From contig CAUVYH020000020.1 of NCBI GenBank assembly GCA_963556065.3, forward strand, positions 1 through 64,000: 64,000 nt of DNA, given 5' to 3'. Every line of letters starts with the position of its first letter. Position 1 is the stretch's first letter. Shown one piece after another: positions 17,716-26,017 of this stretch. The DNA is from JBAXTE01 sp963556065 (lineage in GTDB: Bacteria > Bacteroidota > Bacteroidia > Bacteroidales > WCHB1-69). The notes below the pieces were generated by a model. It did no database searches, was not told the origin of the DNA, and worked only from the letters and a program-made list of their open reading frames with translations. Both the position numbers and the translations under genes were made by a program.

Positions 17716-19263
17716 ATGGCAAATAAATTAACGGACATGAGCAAGATTAGAAAAGCAATTAAAATGCATTGCAGCGGGAAAAGTAAGCTGTTTATAAGCC
17801 AATATCTATCCTTATCCCGAAACACTGTAAAGAAATACCTTTCCCTGTTTGAAGTACAGGGACTGACACTTGAACAGATCAATCAGAAGACTGATGTAGA
17901 GCTTGAGACATTGTTTTCCCACCCAACAGAAGAACCCATCAGCCCACGCCAGCAAAAGCTTTATGACTTTTTTCCGTACATGGAACGGGAACTTAAAAAA
18001 GTTGGTGTTACCTCCTATGGTATGTGGGAAGAATACATCAGCAAACATCCCGATGGCTATAAAAACTCTCAGTTCCGGGAGCATTACAAACAGTGGGGCA
18101 AGAAGGTAAGTCCGGTGATGCACATCAGCCACAAGGCTGGCGACAAGATGTATGTTGATTATGCCGGGAAAAAGCTTTCAATCGTGGACAAAGGAACAGG
18201 CGAAATGACCGAAGTTGAGTTTTTTGTTGCCATTTTAGGAGCCAGTCAATATACCTATGCCGAAGCAACACCAAGTCAGAAGAAGGAAGATTTTGTTGTA
18301 TCAGTAGAAAATGCCATGCGCTTTTTTGAAGGAGTTCCGGCAGCCATCGTTCCAGACAATTTAAAGTCGGCGGTAGTCAAAAGCAGCCGTTTTGAGCCCA
18401 CCATTAACGAAACGCTGGCCGATCTGGCAGAGCATTACGAAACCACTGTTTTGCCAGCCAGGGCGTATAAACCACGGGATAAATCGCTGGTCGAAGGCGC
18501 TGTTAAAATATTGTACCGAAGGGTTTATGCTGTACTGAAAGACGAAACGTTTTTCTCTGTTTCGGAGTTGAACAACCGCATCTCAGAGCTTTTGGATGCA
18601 CACAACATGCGAAAGCTCACCGGGCGTCCATACTCACGTCTGCAGCTTTACGATGAGCTTGAAAAGGACAAGCTCTCAGCACTACCCGCACAACGGTTCG
18701 AGATAAAATATCAGACCCTGGCTACAGTAATGCAAAACTGCCATGTGCAGCTGGGTTGTGATAAGCATTTTTACAGCGTTCCTTACCAATACATCCGCAA
18801 GAAGGTGAAGATCCTATACACCCGGACAACAGTCGAGGTTTATTACAAATACAACCGGTTAGCAACCCATCCGCGTAATTACACCCCATACACTTACACC
18901 ACCAATGCTGAACACCTGGCCAGTACCCATCAGTTTGTAACCGATTGGACAGCACCCCGGTTTATCGATTGGGCAAACTCCATTGACCCTGTTGTGGGCC
19001 AATACATTTTTAAGATCATTGAGAGCAGGAACCATCCGGAACAGGCATTTAAAAGTTGTATGGGCATCCTTTCCTTTGAAAAGAAGGTTGGAAAACAACG
19101 GCTGGCTAATGCCTGCAAACGGGCCATCGACTTTGGTTCCTACAGCTTTAAAACCATACAAAACATCCTCGAAAACAACCTGGACATGATCGGCAATGAG
19201 CTACTCCAGGACACAGAATTACCCCATCACAACAACATACGCGGGAAGAACTATTACAAATAA
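17716..19263 (+). CDS. istA: IS21 transposase IstA
   Basis: The 515-residue protein has an N-terminal helix-turn-helix (MSKIRKAIKMHCSGKSKLFI...LSRNTVKKYLSLFE, residues 8-45), a DDE-type integrase core (KMYVDYAGKKLS...FFVAILGASQY...AIVPDNLKSAV, about residues 140-230) and a basic C-terminal region. IstA catalyses strand transfer. Its ATG follows the left site array by 60 bp and istB begins 19 bp after its stop. Full length for the family and no frameshift. Confidence 0.95.
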   Translation: MANKLTDMSKIRKAIKMHCSGKSKLFISQYLSLSRNTVKKYLSLFEVQGLTLEQINQKTDVELETLFSHPTEEPISPRQQKLYDFFPYMERELKKVGVTSYGMWEEYISKHPDGYKNSQFREHYKQWGKKVSPVMHISHKAGDKMYVDYAGKKLSIVDKGTGEMTEVEFFVAILGASQYTYAEATPSQKKEDFVVSVENAMRFFEGVPAAIVPDNLKSAVVKSSRFEPTINETLADLAEHYETTVLPARAYKPRDKSLVEGAVKILYRRVYAVLKDETFFSVSELNNRISELLDAHNMRKLTGRPYSRLQLYDELEKDKLSALPAQRFEIKYQTLATVMQNCHVQLGCDKHFYSVPYQYIRKKVKILYTRTTVEVYYKYNRLATHPRNYTPYTYTTNAEHLASTHQFVTDWTAPRFIDWANSIDPVVGQYIFKIIESRNHPEQAFKSCMGILSFEKKVGKQRLANACKRAIDFGSYSFKTIQNILENNLDMIGNELLQDTELPHHNNIRGKNYYK

Positions 19264-19281
19264 TTTTAAAATCAAAGTATT

Positions 19282-20019
19282 ATGAATGAATTGACATTGA
19301 CCAAAATGAAACAAATGAAGCTCTATGGTATGCATGGGGCATTTAAAACTGCTGTTGAAACCGGAAGAACGGATCATTACACCATCGACCAGTTTGTATC
19401 AATGCTTACCGATGCAGAATGGGATGAACGCCACAACAGGCGGATAGAGCGGATTATCACAAACGCGAAGTTCCATTACAAATCCAGCATTGAAAGTATC
19501 ATTTTCGACCAGTCAAGAAACCTGGAACGCAACCTGATTTTGCGCCTGGCAGAGTGTGAGTTTGTAGAGAAAAACGAGAATATCTTAATCACAGGAAGCA
19601 CCGGCGTAGGTAAAAGCTATTTGGCAACAGCACTCGGTTATCAGGCATGTATTCAGGGCTACAAGGTAAGTTACTTCAATACATCAAAGCTTTTTACCAA
19701 ACTAAAGATGGCAAAAGCCGATGGTTCATATTTGAAGGAACTGGCCAAAATAGAAAGACAGGATGTAATTATACTTGACGATTTTGGGCTCCAGGCTCTT
19801 GACAGTCAGAACAGAATAACCCTGCTGGAAATTATTGAAGACCGGCACAACAAAGGTTCCATTATCGTAACATCACAAATACCGGTTCAGGGCTGGTATG
19901 ACATTATTGGTGAAAAAACCATTGCCGATGCTGTATTAGACAGGCTTATCCACCAGGCTCACCGCATCGAACTTCATGGTGAATCAATGAGAAAGAAAAA
20001 GAGTATAAACAAAGAATAA
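19282..20019 (+). CDS. istB: IS21 helper ATPase IstB
   Basis: The 245-residue AAA+ protein has Walker A ITGSTGVGKSYLATAL (about residues 103-118) and Walker B DVIILDDFGLQAL (about 163-175), with DnaC-like similarity, and ends in a basic tail (RKKKSINKE). IstB binds DNA, directs IstA to target sites and confers transposition immunity. It is translated from the same transcript as istA. Full length. Confidence 0.95.
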   Translation: MNELTLTKMKQMKLYGMHGAFKTAVETGRTDHYTIDQFVSMLTDAEWDERHNRRIERIITNAKFHYKSSIESIIFDQSRNLERNLILRLAECEFVEKNENILITGSTGVGKSYLATALGYQACIQGYKVSYFNTSKLFTKLKMAKADGSYLKELAKIERQDVIILDDFGLQALDSQNRITLLEIIEDRHNKGSIIVTSQIPVQGWYDIIGEKTIADAVLDRLIHQAHRIELHGESMRKKKSINKE

Positions 20020-20083
20020 TTTTTACAATTTTGAATATCAATTACGACATTGAAAAAAAGTAGTTTTTGGATGGTACTTTTTA

Positions 20084-20143
20084 GGTGGTCAATTTAAATC
20101 GGCAACACATGGTCAATTTAAATCGGCACAGGGTGGTCAATTT
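20084..20143. repeat. Right-end IS21 transposase-site array
   Basis: Three inverted copies of the left-end site (GGTGGTCAATTT at 20084 and 20132, CATGGTCAATTT at 20108) repeat at an exact 24-bp period. They lie between istB and the right terminal repeat. Confidence 0.85.
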
Positions 20144-20157
20144 GACCGGAATTTGCA

Positions 20158-20311
20158 AACAGACCATTGGGTGTGCCGCTTTCGAAACTATTTTCCCATT
20201 TGCTTTAAAATTTTCTTTTGAATATGAAAGTCTTAACGACCGGCTTTTTAGAATACCTTTCAATTTTTCAAATTCATCTGTGGCATGTATTAAATGACTT
20301 TCTGCTCTCAT
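20158..20311 (-). pseudogene. AbiGi-like abortive-infection gene, N-terminal part (split by IS21)
   Basis: The frame starts at 20311 and reads ATDEFEKLKGILKSRSLRLS through SKENFKANGKIVSKAAHPMVC before running into the insertion sequence. The opening HATDEFEKLKGIL segment and the MVCF block match the N-terminus of AbiGi-like proteins, and MVC joins in frame to CFSEFNLDRIDDE at 17509. The gene stands at the start of its own unit, after the spacer 20312-20455. Confidence 0.8.
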
Positions 20312-20455
20312 TGCGTATCTGAAGCTAATTGTTTTTTACTGACACATAGCGGTGATAGGATAAGGTTGGCAGTCAGCCGAGAGTCTGATTGTCCGATTGA
20401 ATCGAGCCAAACCAAGCCATAACTTACACTACTTTTTTTTTGCACTATAATTTTT
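20312..20455. other. Non-coding spacer 3' of the Mrr-TOPRIM gene
   Basis: This 144-bp gap between the nuclease gene and the AbiGi-like start contains short imperfect inverted repeats (for example GGTTGGC at 20364 against GCCAAACC at 20405). No gene is visible. Structure is weaker than in the spacers at 22729 or 24466. Confidence 0.45.
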
Positions 20456-21769
20456 CTATAGATCGGTCGAGTTCCACCCAAGTTCATCAATTTGTCTTGT
20501 GTAATTATCAATTAAAAATTCTCTAACATCATAACTATAATCAAAGTCTGACTGTTCCTTTAACCATTCAAGTGGCATTTCTGCATTTAGAGCATTTACT
20601 ATTTCTTCTTCCAAATAGTCAATCAAGTCTTCCAGAGAGCTTATTCTAAAAGGAATTTCGGAAGCATAGTCTGTCCCTTCTAATATTCCTTGCTCAAAAT
20701 TCCAATACAAATTACTCATTGCATTTTCCATAGCTTCTTGAGGAATATCTCTTATTGGATCATAATAGTCTTCTGCAATTTGATAGATAAATATTTCTAA
20801 TTGTTCAAATAGTTGTTCTTCTCTTAGGTCAACTATATCTCGAACATTCTCCAACTTATTTTTCAGCTGCTCTGTAATAAATAGAAATTTTGTTCTAACA
20901 AAAATCGACGAATACTGAAGTTGTTTTTCTATATTTTGTATTACCATTCCCATTTCTCTCGTCGACTGGTCATTGTCTAAAATTACAATTACAGCTTTTG
21001 TTTCAACATGGTCTCCATAGATACTTATAAGGGAAGGCAATTGGCGAATATTGTGTGCACCATTCAATGATTCAATACGATAAGAGAGAGAATATTTGTG
21101 TTTTATTGGCTCAATAAAATTTTTGATTAATGGGATGTCACTTTTACCTTCTACAAACACTAATAAATCATCAATTCTGGTTTTTGTCTTAGATTCAGTT
21201 TCAGAAACTTCTTCTAGCTTTAATATTCTTGTAGGCTCAATACTAGAAATTTCCTCTACTTTATGTCTTAAATCATAAGAAACTTGCAAACTTCCAGTGT
21301 CACCCGCCTGCCTAAGTTTAAATTTTAATACTTCTAGGAATAAAACTTCTCCATTAAAAATAGGGGGAATATCTTCTTTATCAAACAATAAGATGTTTAG
21401 TGATTTGCCAAACTTCAAGGCATCTTCAACATCATCACTATAACCATTTACAGATATGAAGATACCGCTTGTTGTATGGAATTTTCCATCTAATTTGCCT
21501 TTAAAGGAATATATACTAGAAACAGGCAATGGATTTGTTACCCATTTCGCTTCCAATAAGAAAGTTTGTCCGTTCCAAAAGAAAGATCCATCAATTTGCT
21601 CGCCTTCTGGCTTATATCCAGATCTAGGCTCTAAACCTTCATTTTGCAAAACTGAAAAAATGAGCTTTTCAAATTCAAATCCTCGCTGATGAGGAGTGTA
21701 TTTTTTCCCATCAAGAAGTTCTTGAAATTTTTTCTTTATTTCTTGTTTATTTAAAACTTCTTTTGTCAT
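20456..21769 (-). CDS. Mrr-like restriction endonuclease fused to a TOPRIM-like domain
   Basis: I start it at the ATG at 21769 (MTKEVLNKQEIKKKF); an in-frame extension to 21901 would run through spacer sequence. The 437-residue protein begins with a PD-(D/E)XK domain: GFEFEKLIFSVLQNEG...YKPEGEQIDGSF...TFLLEAKWV (about residues 27-80), with D and ExK as predicted catalytic residues, as in Mrr. From about residue 205 a TOPRIM-like pattern follows: LLVFVEGKSDIPLIKNF and, later, AVIVILDND. The C-terminal 110 residues are acidic. The combination suggests a DNA-targeting defence nuclease; the target and trigger are unknown. Confidence 0.8.
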   Translation of the reverse strand: MTKEVLNKQEIKKKFQELLDGKKYTPHQRGFEFEKLIFSVLQNEGLEPRSGYKPEGEQIDGSFFWNGQTFLLEAKWVTNPLPVSSIYSFKGKLDGKFHTTSGIFISVNGYSDDVEDALKFGKSLNILLFDKEDIPPIFNGEVLFLEVLKFKLRQAGDTGSLQVSYDLRHKVEEISSIEPTRILKLEEVSETESKTKTRIDDLLVFVEGKSDIPLIKNFIEPIKHKYSLSYRIESLNGAHNIRQLPSLISIYGDHVETKAVIVILDNDQSTREMGMVIQNIEKQLQYSSIFVRTKFLFITEQLKNKLENVRDIVDLREEQLFEQLEIFIYQIAEDYYDPIRDIPQEAMENAMSNLYWNFEQGILEGTDYASEIPFRISSLEDLIDYLEEEIVNALNAEMPLEWLKEQSDFDYSYDVREFLIDNYTRQIDELGWNSTDL

Positions 21770-21917
21770 AATTACTCTATCTATCTTGTTATGCGTGCTT
21801 TTAGTTATCAATTGCAAGTTGCCCCAGCTGATTTTTAAAAACGTCTGCGTCCTAAAGGATGGAGACTTTCGACAAGGAACAGTGTAACCACTCGAATCCA
21901 CAATGCTGGTTACAATG
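21770..21917. other. Structured spacer, 3' of the RNSFSH-protein gene
   Basis: The gap contains a perfect 8-bp stem TGTAACCA / TGGTTACA (about 21882-21913) and AAAAACG / CGTTTTT arms bracketing it. It sits between the stop of the 21918 gene and the start of the next gene, in the same position as the other palindromic spacers. No gene is visible. Confidence 0.55.
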
Positions 21918-22697
21918 TTACGGGGCGTTTTTTATTTTTTTTGTCAAATTTTTTTTATAATAATCGATATACTCAAATAATTCAACTGGTAGTCTTTCAA
22001 TTATAGAGTGAAGATTGATTCCAATAGTGTCTCCTTTGCTAATAAATAATTTGATTTCTTTGGATTGGTCAATAGGCAATAACTTTAAACAAGTCTCGTG
22101 AGAGAAACTGTTTCTATAATCGTGACATATATTAATAACAGTATTGCAAATTTGCTTTTCTTGTAATTCAATATCAAAGGGGTAATTGAAGCATTTTTTT
22201 TGCTTATTCCATGCTTTTTGCTGTCCATATTTTTCTGGTGGTTTAATTTTATTACCAGTCAATGAAACAACAAATTTTGAATAGAATTTACTCATCAAAT
22301 CTAAAACGCTACTATTTAAAAAAAGTAAACTCTCAATTTGAGTGAGTAAAAAGGTAAAGTTGTCATTTAGCTCATATTTTTTGTTGCCTTGTCTTATTTG
22401 TTCTTGAAGTATCCCATATCGCGTACTTAAATAATCAATTAGCAATAATAATTGGGTTAGCTTTTGGGCTGCCGATTCAAGTATGTCTGGCTCGTTAAAT
22501 CTATGATCGAATAGTTTGTCAACAAACGAATTATCTGTTATTTCTTCAAAAATTGAAATTTTATACGTGTAAGTCTCAAATTCTCCAGAATAATCATAGG
22601 CATAAAGACGCCTCTCAAAGTTATGAACGAAGTCAACTTTATCCTTAAACTTTCCAATATATTCAATGCTTGGTATTTCTGATATTATATCGTTCAT
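21918..22697 (-). CDS. Unknown protein with a HEPN-type RNSFSH motif
   Basis: The 259-residue protein is mostly helical. Near residue 200 it has ICHDYRNSFSHETCL, in which RNSFSH fits the catalytic RX4H motif of HEPN ribonucleases. The N-terminal 60 residues (YIGKFKDKVDFVHNFERRLY) look beta-rich, and the middle is a long helical bundle (AAQKLTQLLLLIDYLSTRYG). I do not recognise a named family. Its placement between an Mrr-like nuclease and a TIGR04141 gene, each with its own spacer, suggests a single-gene toxin or defence unit. Confidence 0.7.
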   Translation of the reverse strand: MNDIISEIPSIEYIGKFKDKVDFVHNFERRLYAYDYSGEFETYTYKISIFEEITDNSFVDKLFDHRFNEPDILESAAQKLTQLLLLIDYLSTRYGILQEQIRQGNKKYELNDNFTFLLTQIESLLFLNSSVLDLMSKFYSKFVVSLTGNKIKPPEKYGQQKAWNKQKKCFNYPFDIELQEKQICNTVINICHDYRNSFSHETCLKLLPIDQSKEIKLFISKGDTIGINLHSIIERLPVELFEYIDYYKKNLTKKIKNAP

Positions 22698-22728
22698 TTT
22701 TGATTGGGTGTAATGTGACTAACCATCG

Positions 22729-22815
22729 TTGCATGTAGTGGGAGGCGAATCTCGGAACGCGTTCATGTCCGTGAGTCGAGAATCGGCGGGTTGGCACCGC
22801 CTGTCTCCACTATGC
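22729..22815. repeat. Strongly palindromic spacer 3' of the TIGR04141-family gene
   Basis: An approximately 85-bp imperfect palindrome: outer arms GCATGTAGTGGGAGGCG and CGCCTGTCTCCACTATGC, and inner arms ATCTCG / CGAGAAT. Both arms are interrupted by unpaired bases. It lies 23 bp past the stop of the 22839 gene. Its position and layout resemble an integron attC site, but it could also be a terminator-like structure. Confidence 0.7.
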
Positions 22816-22838
22816 AATATGCACTTTTCTTGTCTTTA

Positions 22839-24437
22839 TCATTTAATCATAATCTTCTTAACTTTTATTTTAAATCCCATAACCATTAGCTCCTCTGCAG
22901 TAAGTCTAAAGTTTATAAGACTAAAAAATGGTAGTGCGTCAATAAAACTTCTGTTTTTCTTTTCAATTATAGCATACGTTATTGTGTACTCGCTGGAATC
23001 AAAGTCTTTGTCTTCTAAAGGAATAAGATCATTCTTTAATCCAAGATTTTTTATTTTTGCCCTTAAATTTTTTCTGAAAATTTTGTCTCTTCTAAGTGAA
23101 TTACAAGATATTCTTCCTTGAGCAAATAAATGGCTTAATGTTGATGAACTCTCCCTGAATTTAACATGAATCAATTCTTTGGATTTGGTAAAAATATCAC
23201 AGGCTTCAATCTCGGAACGAGAAATATTTGACCGTATCAATTTTTTGTCGAGACATATGAAATTAGGACTAGAATTTGCCATTCGTTCATTGTATTCTCC
23301 TTCATTCTCAGCTTCATTACATGTTAGAAAGTTTATGTCAGACTCTTCGATTTGGCTGCAATATTCATATATTGATTTATAATAATCGCTATTTATTTTA
23401 TACCAATTAGACAGCGTGAATACATAATTTTTACCATTATATACGGTTTCAAAATTTATAAATCGCCAAAGAGCGAAGGGAATTATATCTTCATTATTAT
23501 TTTCTTTAATGTACAATTTTTGTCTTACTAATTTTTCCCAGTCCAAGTCTGATAAAGATGAATTTTTTACTTTGTAAAAGTTCTTAATATCAAATTCATA
23601 AAAATAATCTCCTTGAGGAGTGAAAGCAATACCTATAAAATCTTCCCAATTAAGAATAAATGGTGGCGCTAAATGAATTGCAGTTGAATTTTTTTTTATG
23701 AGTTCGCCAATTAAAGTTGCATTGAGAGCATCAATAACCGTCGGGTCTCGCTCCACTTTTATATTGTCTATCCAATCAAATCTTTGTTTGTATGTAGTTT
23801 TATGATATTCTCTTTTTAATTTTCCGAGTATTTCAGGAACTTTGGCAAAGTTGGTTTTGGGAGAAATATATATCCCTTCATTACCAGTAATGACATTACC
23901 AAACTCACCGGATAATTTTAATTCTGGTTCCCCTGTAATACTGCGGATTAAATCTTTAATTATATCAATGTTGAAATAATCTGGCGAGCCTTTTTTTGAT
24001 GCTTGTGTTTTTGTAAGAACAGATAAATCTCCAATATTAGCTTTATCGACACTAAGCAATTTGTCTGCATTAATAATATTTAAAGCTGTTTTTAGTCCAA
24101 ATTCTCTGTCAATACATTCATCTTTTAGTAAATGTTTTCCGTATCCAAATGGAATTGCAAAATATCGTTTATCGATTTTGTAAAAAATAACTGCACGGTT
24201 CGAACTATTGTAAAGTGGAGGGAGATTCTCTTTAATACCTTCCTGAATAAAGGATTTCCAGCTTGGTTCATTTTCTTTTGTTTGTCCGATAATAACATAC
24301 CCGTCTGTTTTTATTTCCTCCTTAATATTGTAAACAGTGTAAATAGCATAATCACTTATGGCGTCTCTAAATTTTACAACTGATTCTTTTAGTAAATAAA
24401 CTGTGAGTTTAAAGTTTTTAAGGTCGTCATTTTTCAT
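22839..24437 (-). CDS. TIGR04141/DUF6119 sporadically distributed protein
   Basis: The 532-residue protein opens KLTVYLLKESVVKFRDAI and continues with FYKIDKRYFAIPFGYGKHLL, EFGLKTALNIINADKLLSVD, LTKTQASKKGSPDYFNIDII and DLIRSITGEPE, the sequence blocks that define the sporadically distributed TIGR04141 family. Length is typical. The biochemical function is unknown; members are found patchily in genomic islands and are often near defence genes. No catalytic residues can be named. The gene has its own palindromic spacer on each side. Confidence 0.85.
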   Translation of the reverse strand: MKNDDLKNFKLTVYLLKESVVKFRDAISDYAIYTVYNIKEEIKTDGYVIIGQTKENEPSWKSFIQEGIKENLPPLYNSSNRAVIFYKIDKRYFAIPFGYGKHLLKDECIDREFGLKTALNIINADKLLSVDKANIGDLSVLTKTQASKKGSPDYFNIDIIKDLIRSITGEPELKLSGEFGNVITGNEGIYISPKTNFAKVPEILGKLKREYHKTTYKQRFDWIDNIKVERDPTVIDALNATLIGELIKKNSTAIHLAPPFILNWEDFIGIAFTPQGDYFYEFDIKNFYKVKNSSLSDLDWEKLVRQKLYIKENNNEDIIPFALWRFINFETVYNGKNYVFTLSNWYKINSDYYKSIYEYCSQIEESDINFLTCNEAENEGEYNERMANSSPNFICLDKKLIRSNISRSEIEACDIFTKSKELIHVKFRESSSTLSHLFAQGRISCNSLRRDKIFRKNLRAKIKNLGLKNDLIPLEDKDFDSSEYTITYAIIEKKNRSFIDALPFFSLINFRLTAEELMVMGFKIKVKKIMIK

Positions 24438-24465
24438 GTGAGTAGTGGTTTATTTTCATAATAGC

Positions 24466-24603
24466 AGCTGACAGTCACTTGCAAGTTGTCGTTGCAGATT
24501 TCGAAGAGCGTCGGTTTCCAACAGCACAGGACTGTCAAGAAAGGAGCGGTTACAACGAACCACACGAACCCTGCGATACAGTTTGCAATTCGGTAGCTGC
24601 AGC
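24466..24603. repeat. Palindromic spacer 3' of the 24607 gene
   Basis: The ends are imperfect reverse complements with shared blocks GCAGCT, TTGCAA and GCAG in register (left GCAGCTGACAGTCACTTGCA, right TTTGCAATTCGGTAGCTGC), about 40 bp per arm. The centre is unpaired and different from the other spacers. It begins 3 bp past the stop codon of the 24607 gene. Confidence 0.65.
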
Positions 24604-24606
24604 CAT

Positions 24607-25524
24607 TTAATTTATTTTTAGTACTTCATGTGTCAATTCCTTGTATATAAACTTCATTGTGTCAAGATTAATAAGTTGAGATAATCCTAAATCAATAAGT
24701 TTTCCCTTCAAAACCTGACCCCAATTCTTCTTATTTAATTTTGAGTATAATTCTTTAAGTTCTTCCAACTCTTCATAAATAATTTCTTGCCCAAGTCCAA
24801 GTTTTTGCAGATGTTTAAATATCTCGTCAATTTTCTCATTTATCTCTGAACTGGAATCATTGATATTATTGTAATTTGTTGATTTTACTTTTTGTTTCTC
24901 CTCAACATATAATTTGCCGTAGGTTGTTAGTTGAGCTGAGGACCCGCCCAGAGTGTGGATTGCACTAACATAACCGGCATTCTCTAGGTACTTAATTATT
25001 TCTACATCTTCATGATGCTTTTTCATTTTAATTCCATTTCCTTCCAAAATAGCAACGATAGAATAAGACGAATCACCATACAAGTCATATAGTTTATCTA
25101 GTATTAATTCCATTATTTCTTCAGTCGAATAATTGGCTCGGCTATCGATATCTATTTCTTCTGATTTTATTATAGCATCAGAGACACTGAGTATTTTCAG
25201 AAAATATTTTAGTGTTTGTCTTCTCTCTTTTAAGTCGTCAAAAAACTCTGCTTTTAACGTGGACAGATCTTTCTGTTGATTGCCTGTATAAAATCTTTGT
25301 CTGTGAGCATGGACGAATCCTTCTGCAAACTCGTTTTTGTCATCATCGAAGGATTTTTTTAAATAGTCATAACAAGTTTTCCGCCACTGAGTTTCTTCTT
25401 CTTTTATTTCATCAAGTTGGGAGCTATTTCTAATTTCACTTTGCTTTTTGACAATTTTGTCCGCTAGATTTATAAATTCATTGATTTCGTCGTAAAAATC
25501 TTTCCATTTAGTAATCAATTTCAT
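24607..25524 (-). CDS. Unknown helical protein with a winged-helix-like segment
   Basis: The 305-residue protein starts with a long charged helical region (residues 1-120). About residues 135-205 look like a winged helix, ending DVEIIKYLENAGYVSAIHTL...AQLTTYGKLYVEE. The C-terminal 90 residues are helical (IDEIFKHLQKLGLGQEIIYE). No enzyme motif is visible. It is the first gene of the defence series next to the mobilization genes and carries its own 3' palindromic spacer. Function unknown. Confidence 0.7.
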   Translation of the reverse strand: MKLITKWKDFYDEINEFINLADKIVKKQSEIRNSSQLDEIKEEETQWRKTCYDYLKKSFDDDKNEFAEGFVHAHRQRFYTGNQQKDLSTLKAEFFDDLKERRQTLKYFLKILSVSDAIIKSEEIDIDSRANYSTEEIMELILDKLYDLYGDSSYSIVAILEGNGIKMKKHHEDVEIIKYLENAGYVSAIHTLGGSSAQLTTYGKLYVEEKQKVKSTNYNNINDSSSEINEKIDEIFKHLQKLGLGQEIIYEELEELKELYSKLNKKNWGQVLKGKLIDLGLSQLINLDTMKFIYKELTHEVLKIN

Positions 25525-25696
25525 ATGAGTTTATTTTGTTGCGACTAAGGCAGATGTGTTTGTGTTGTATTTATTTCTCGTTTAGATTGAACTTCAGTTG
25601 TCCTTTCCAAACTCAATTGGCATGGAAAGGGTGATACCATATCCTTGAAATATCGTTAAGCGGACTTTTCATTTTTTGCAGAGTTTTATCTTATTT

Positions 25697-25860
25697 CTAT
25701 TGCTTAATAAGCACTTCGTCTCCACATACCAACTTCAAGGCTCTCGCGCCAATTCGTTGACACAACTTCGTTTTTATCAATTCAGCTATTTTCAAATTAT
25801 AAGTGAAATGGAGCATGATCGTAGGTTTGCCCTTATGACCTGAATGTTTAGGGAGTATGG
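25697..25860 (-). pseudogene. Possible 3' remnant of an unidentified gene
   Basis: Reading the minus strand, a frame gives KHSGHKGKPTIMLHFTYNLK...ALKLVCGDEVLIKQ and a stop at 25697, with amino-acid composition that looks coding. There is no start codon or upstream domain. The rest of the 25525-26017 gap is AT-rich and shows nothing else I can support. Confidence 0.35.
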
Positions 25861-26017
25861 TAAGTGATTTATTCAAAGGTTAATTCGTTTTTTCAAATTT
25901 AAGATATTGAAATATCATAAACAATATATTAGCGATTAATCTGATTAATTTTCAACCAATGGAGTAACTGCCGAAGAATCCATTTAGCTGGTGCCGGTAA
26001 GAGTGATTTTAACTTGA

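Larger units (their letters stand above)
17510..20157 (+). mobile_element. IS21-family insertion sequence
   Basis: This element of about 2648 bp carries istA and istB. It starts TGGAAAAAACGG and ends CCGGAATTTGCA, matching as imperfect terminal inverted repeats with TG...CA ends, and is flanked by a 7-bp direct repeat AACAGAC (17503-17509 and 20158-20164; 8 bp if the neighbouring A is counted). Both ends carry arrays of transposase-type sites (AAATTGACCACC) at 24-bp spacing. All coding parts look intact, so it may be active. It is inserted inside the AbiGi-like gene. Confidence 0.93.

Noticed and set aside
17812..19161. Minus-strand frames inside istA
   Set aside because: Shadows of the transposase gene; istA and its motifs are clear.
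3193..25524. Canonical integron with attC sites
   Set aside because: No integron integrase is visible and the RYYYAAC / GTTRRRY core boxes were not found in the spacers, so I only propose a cassette-like array.
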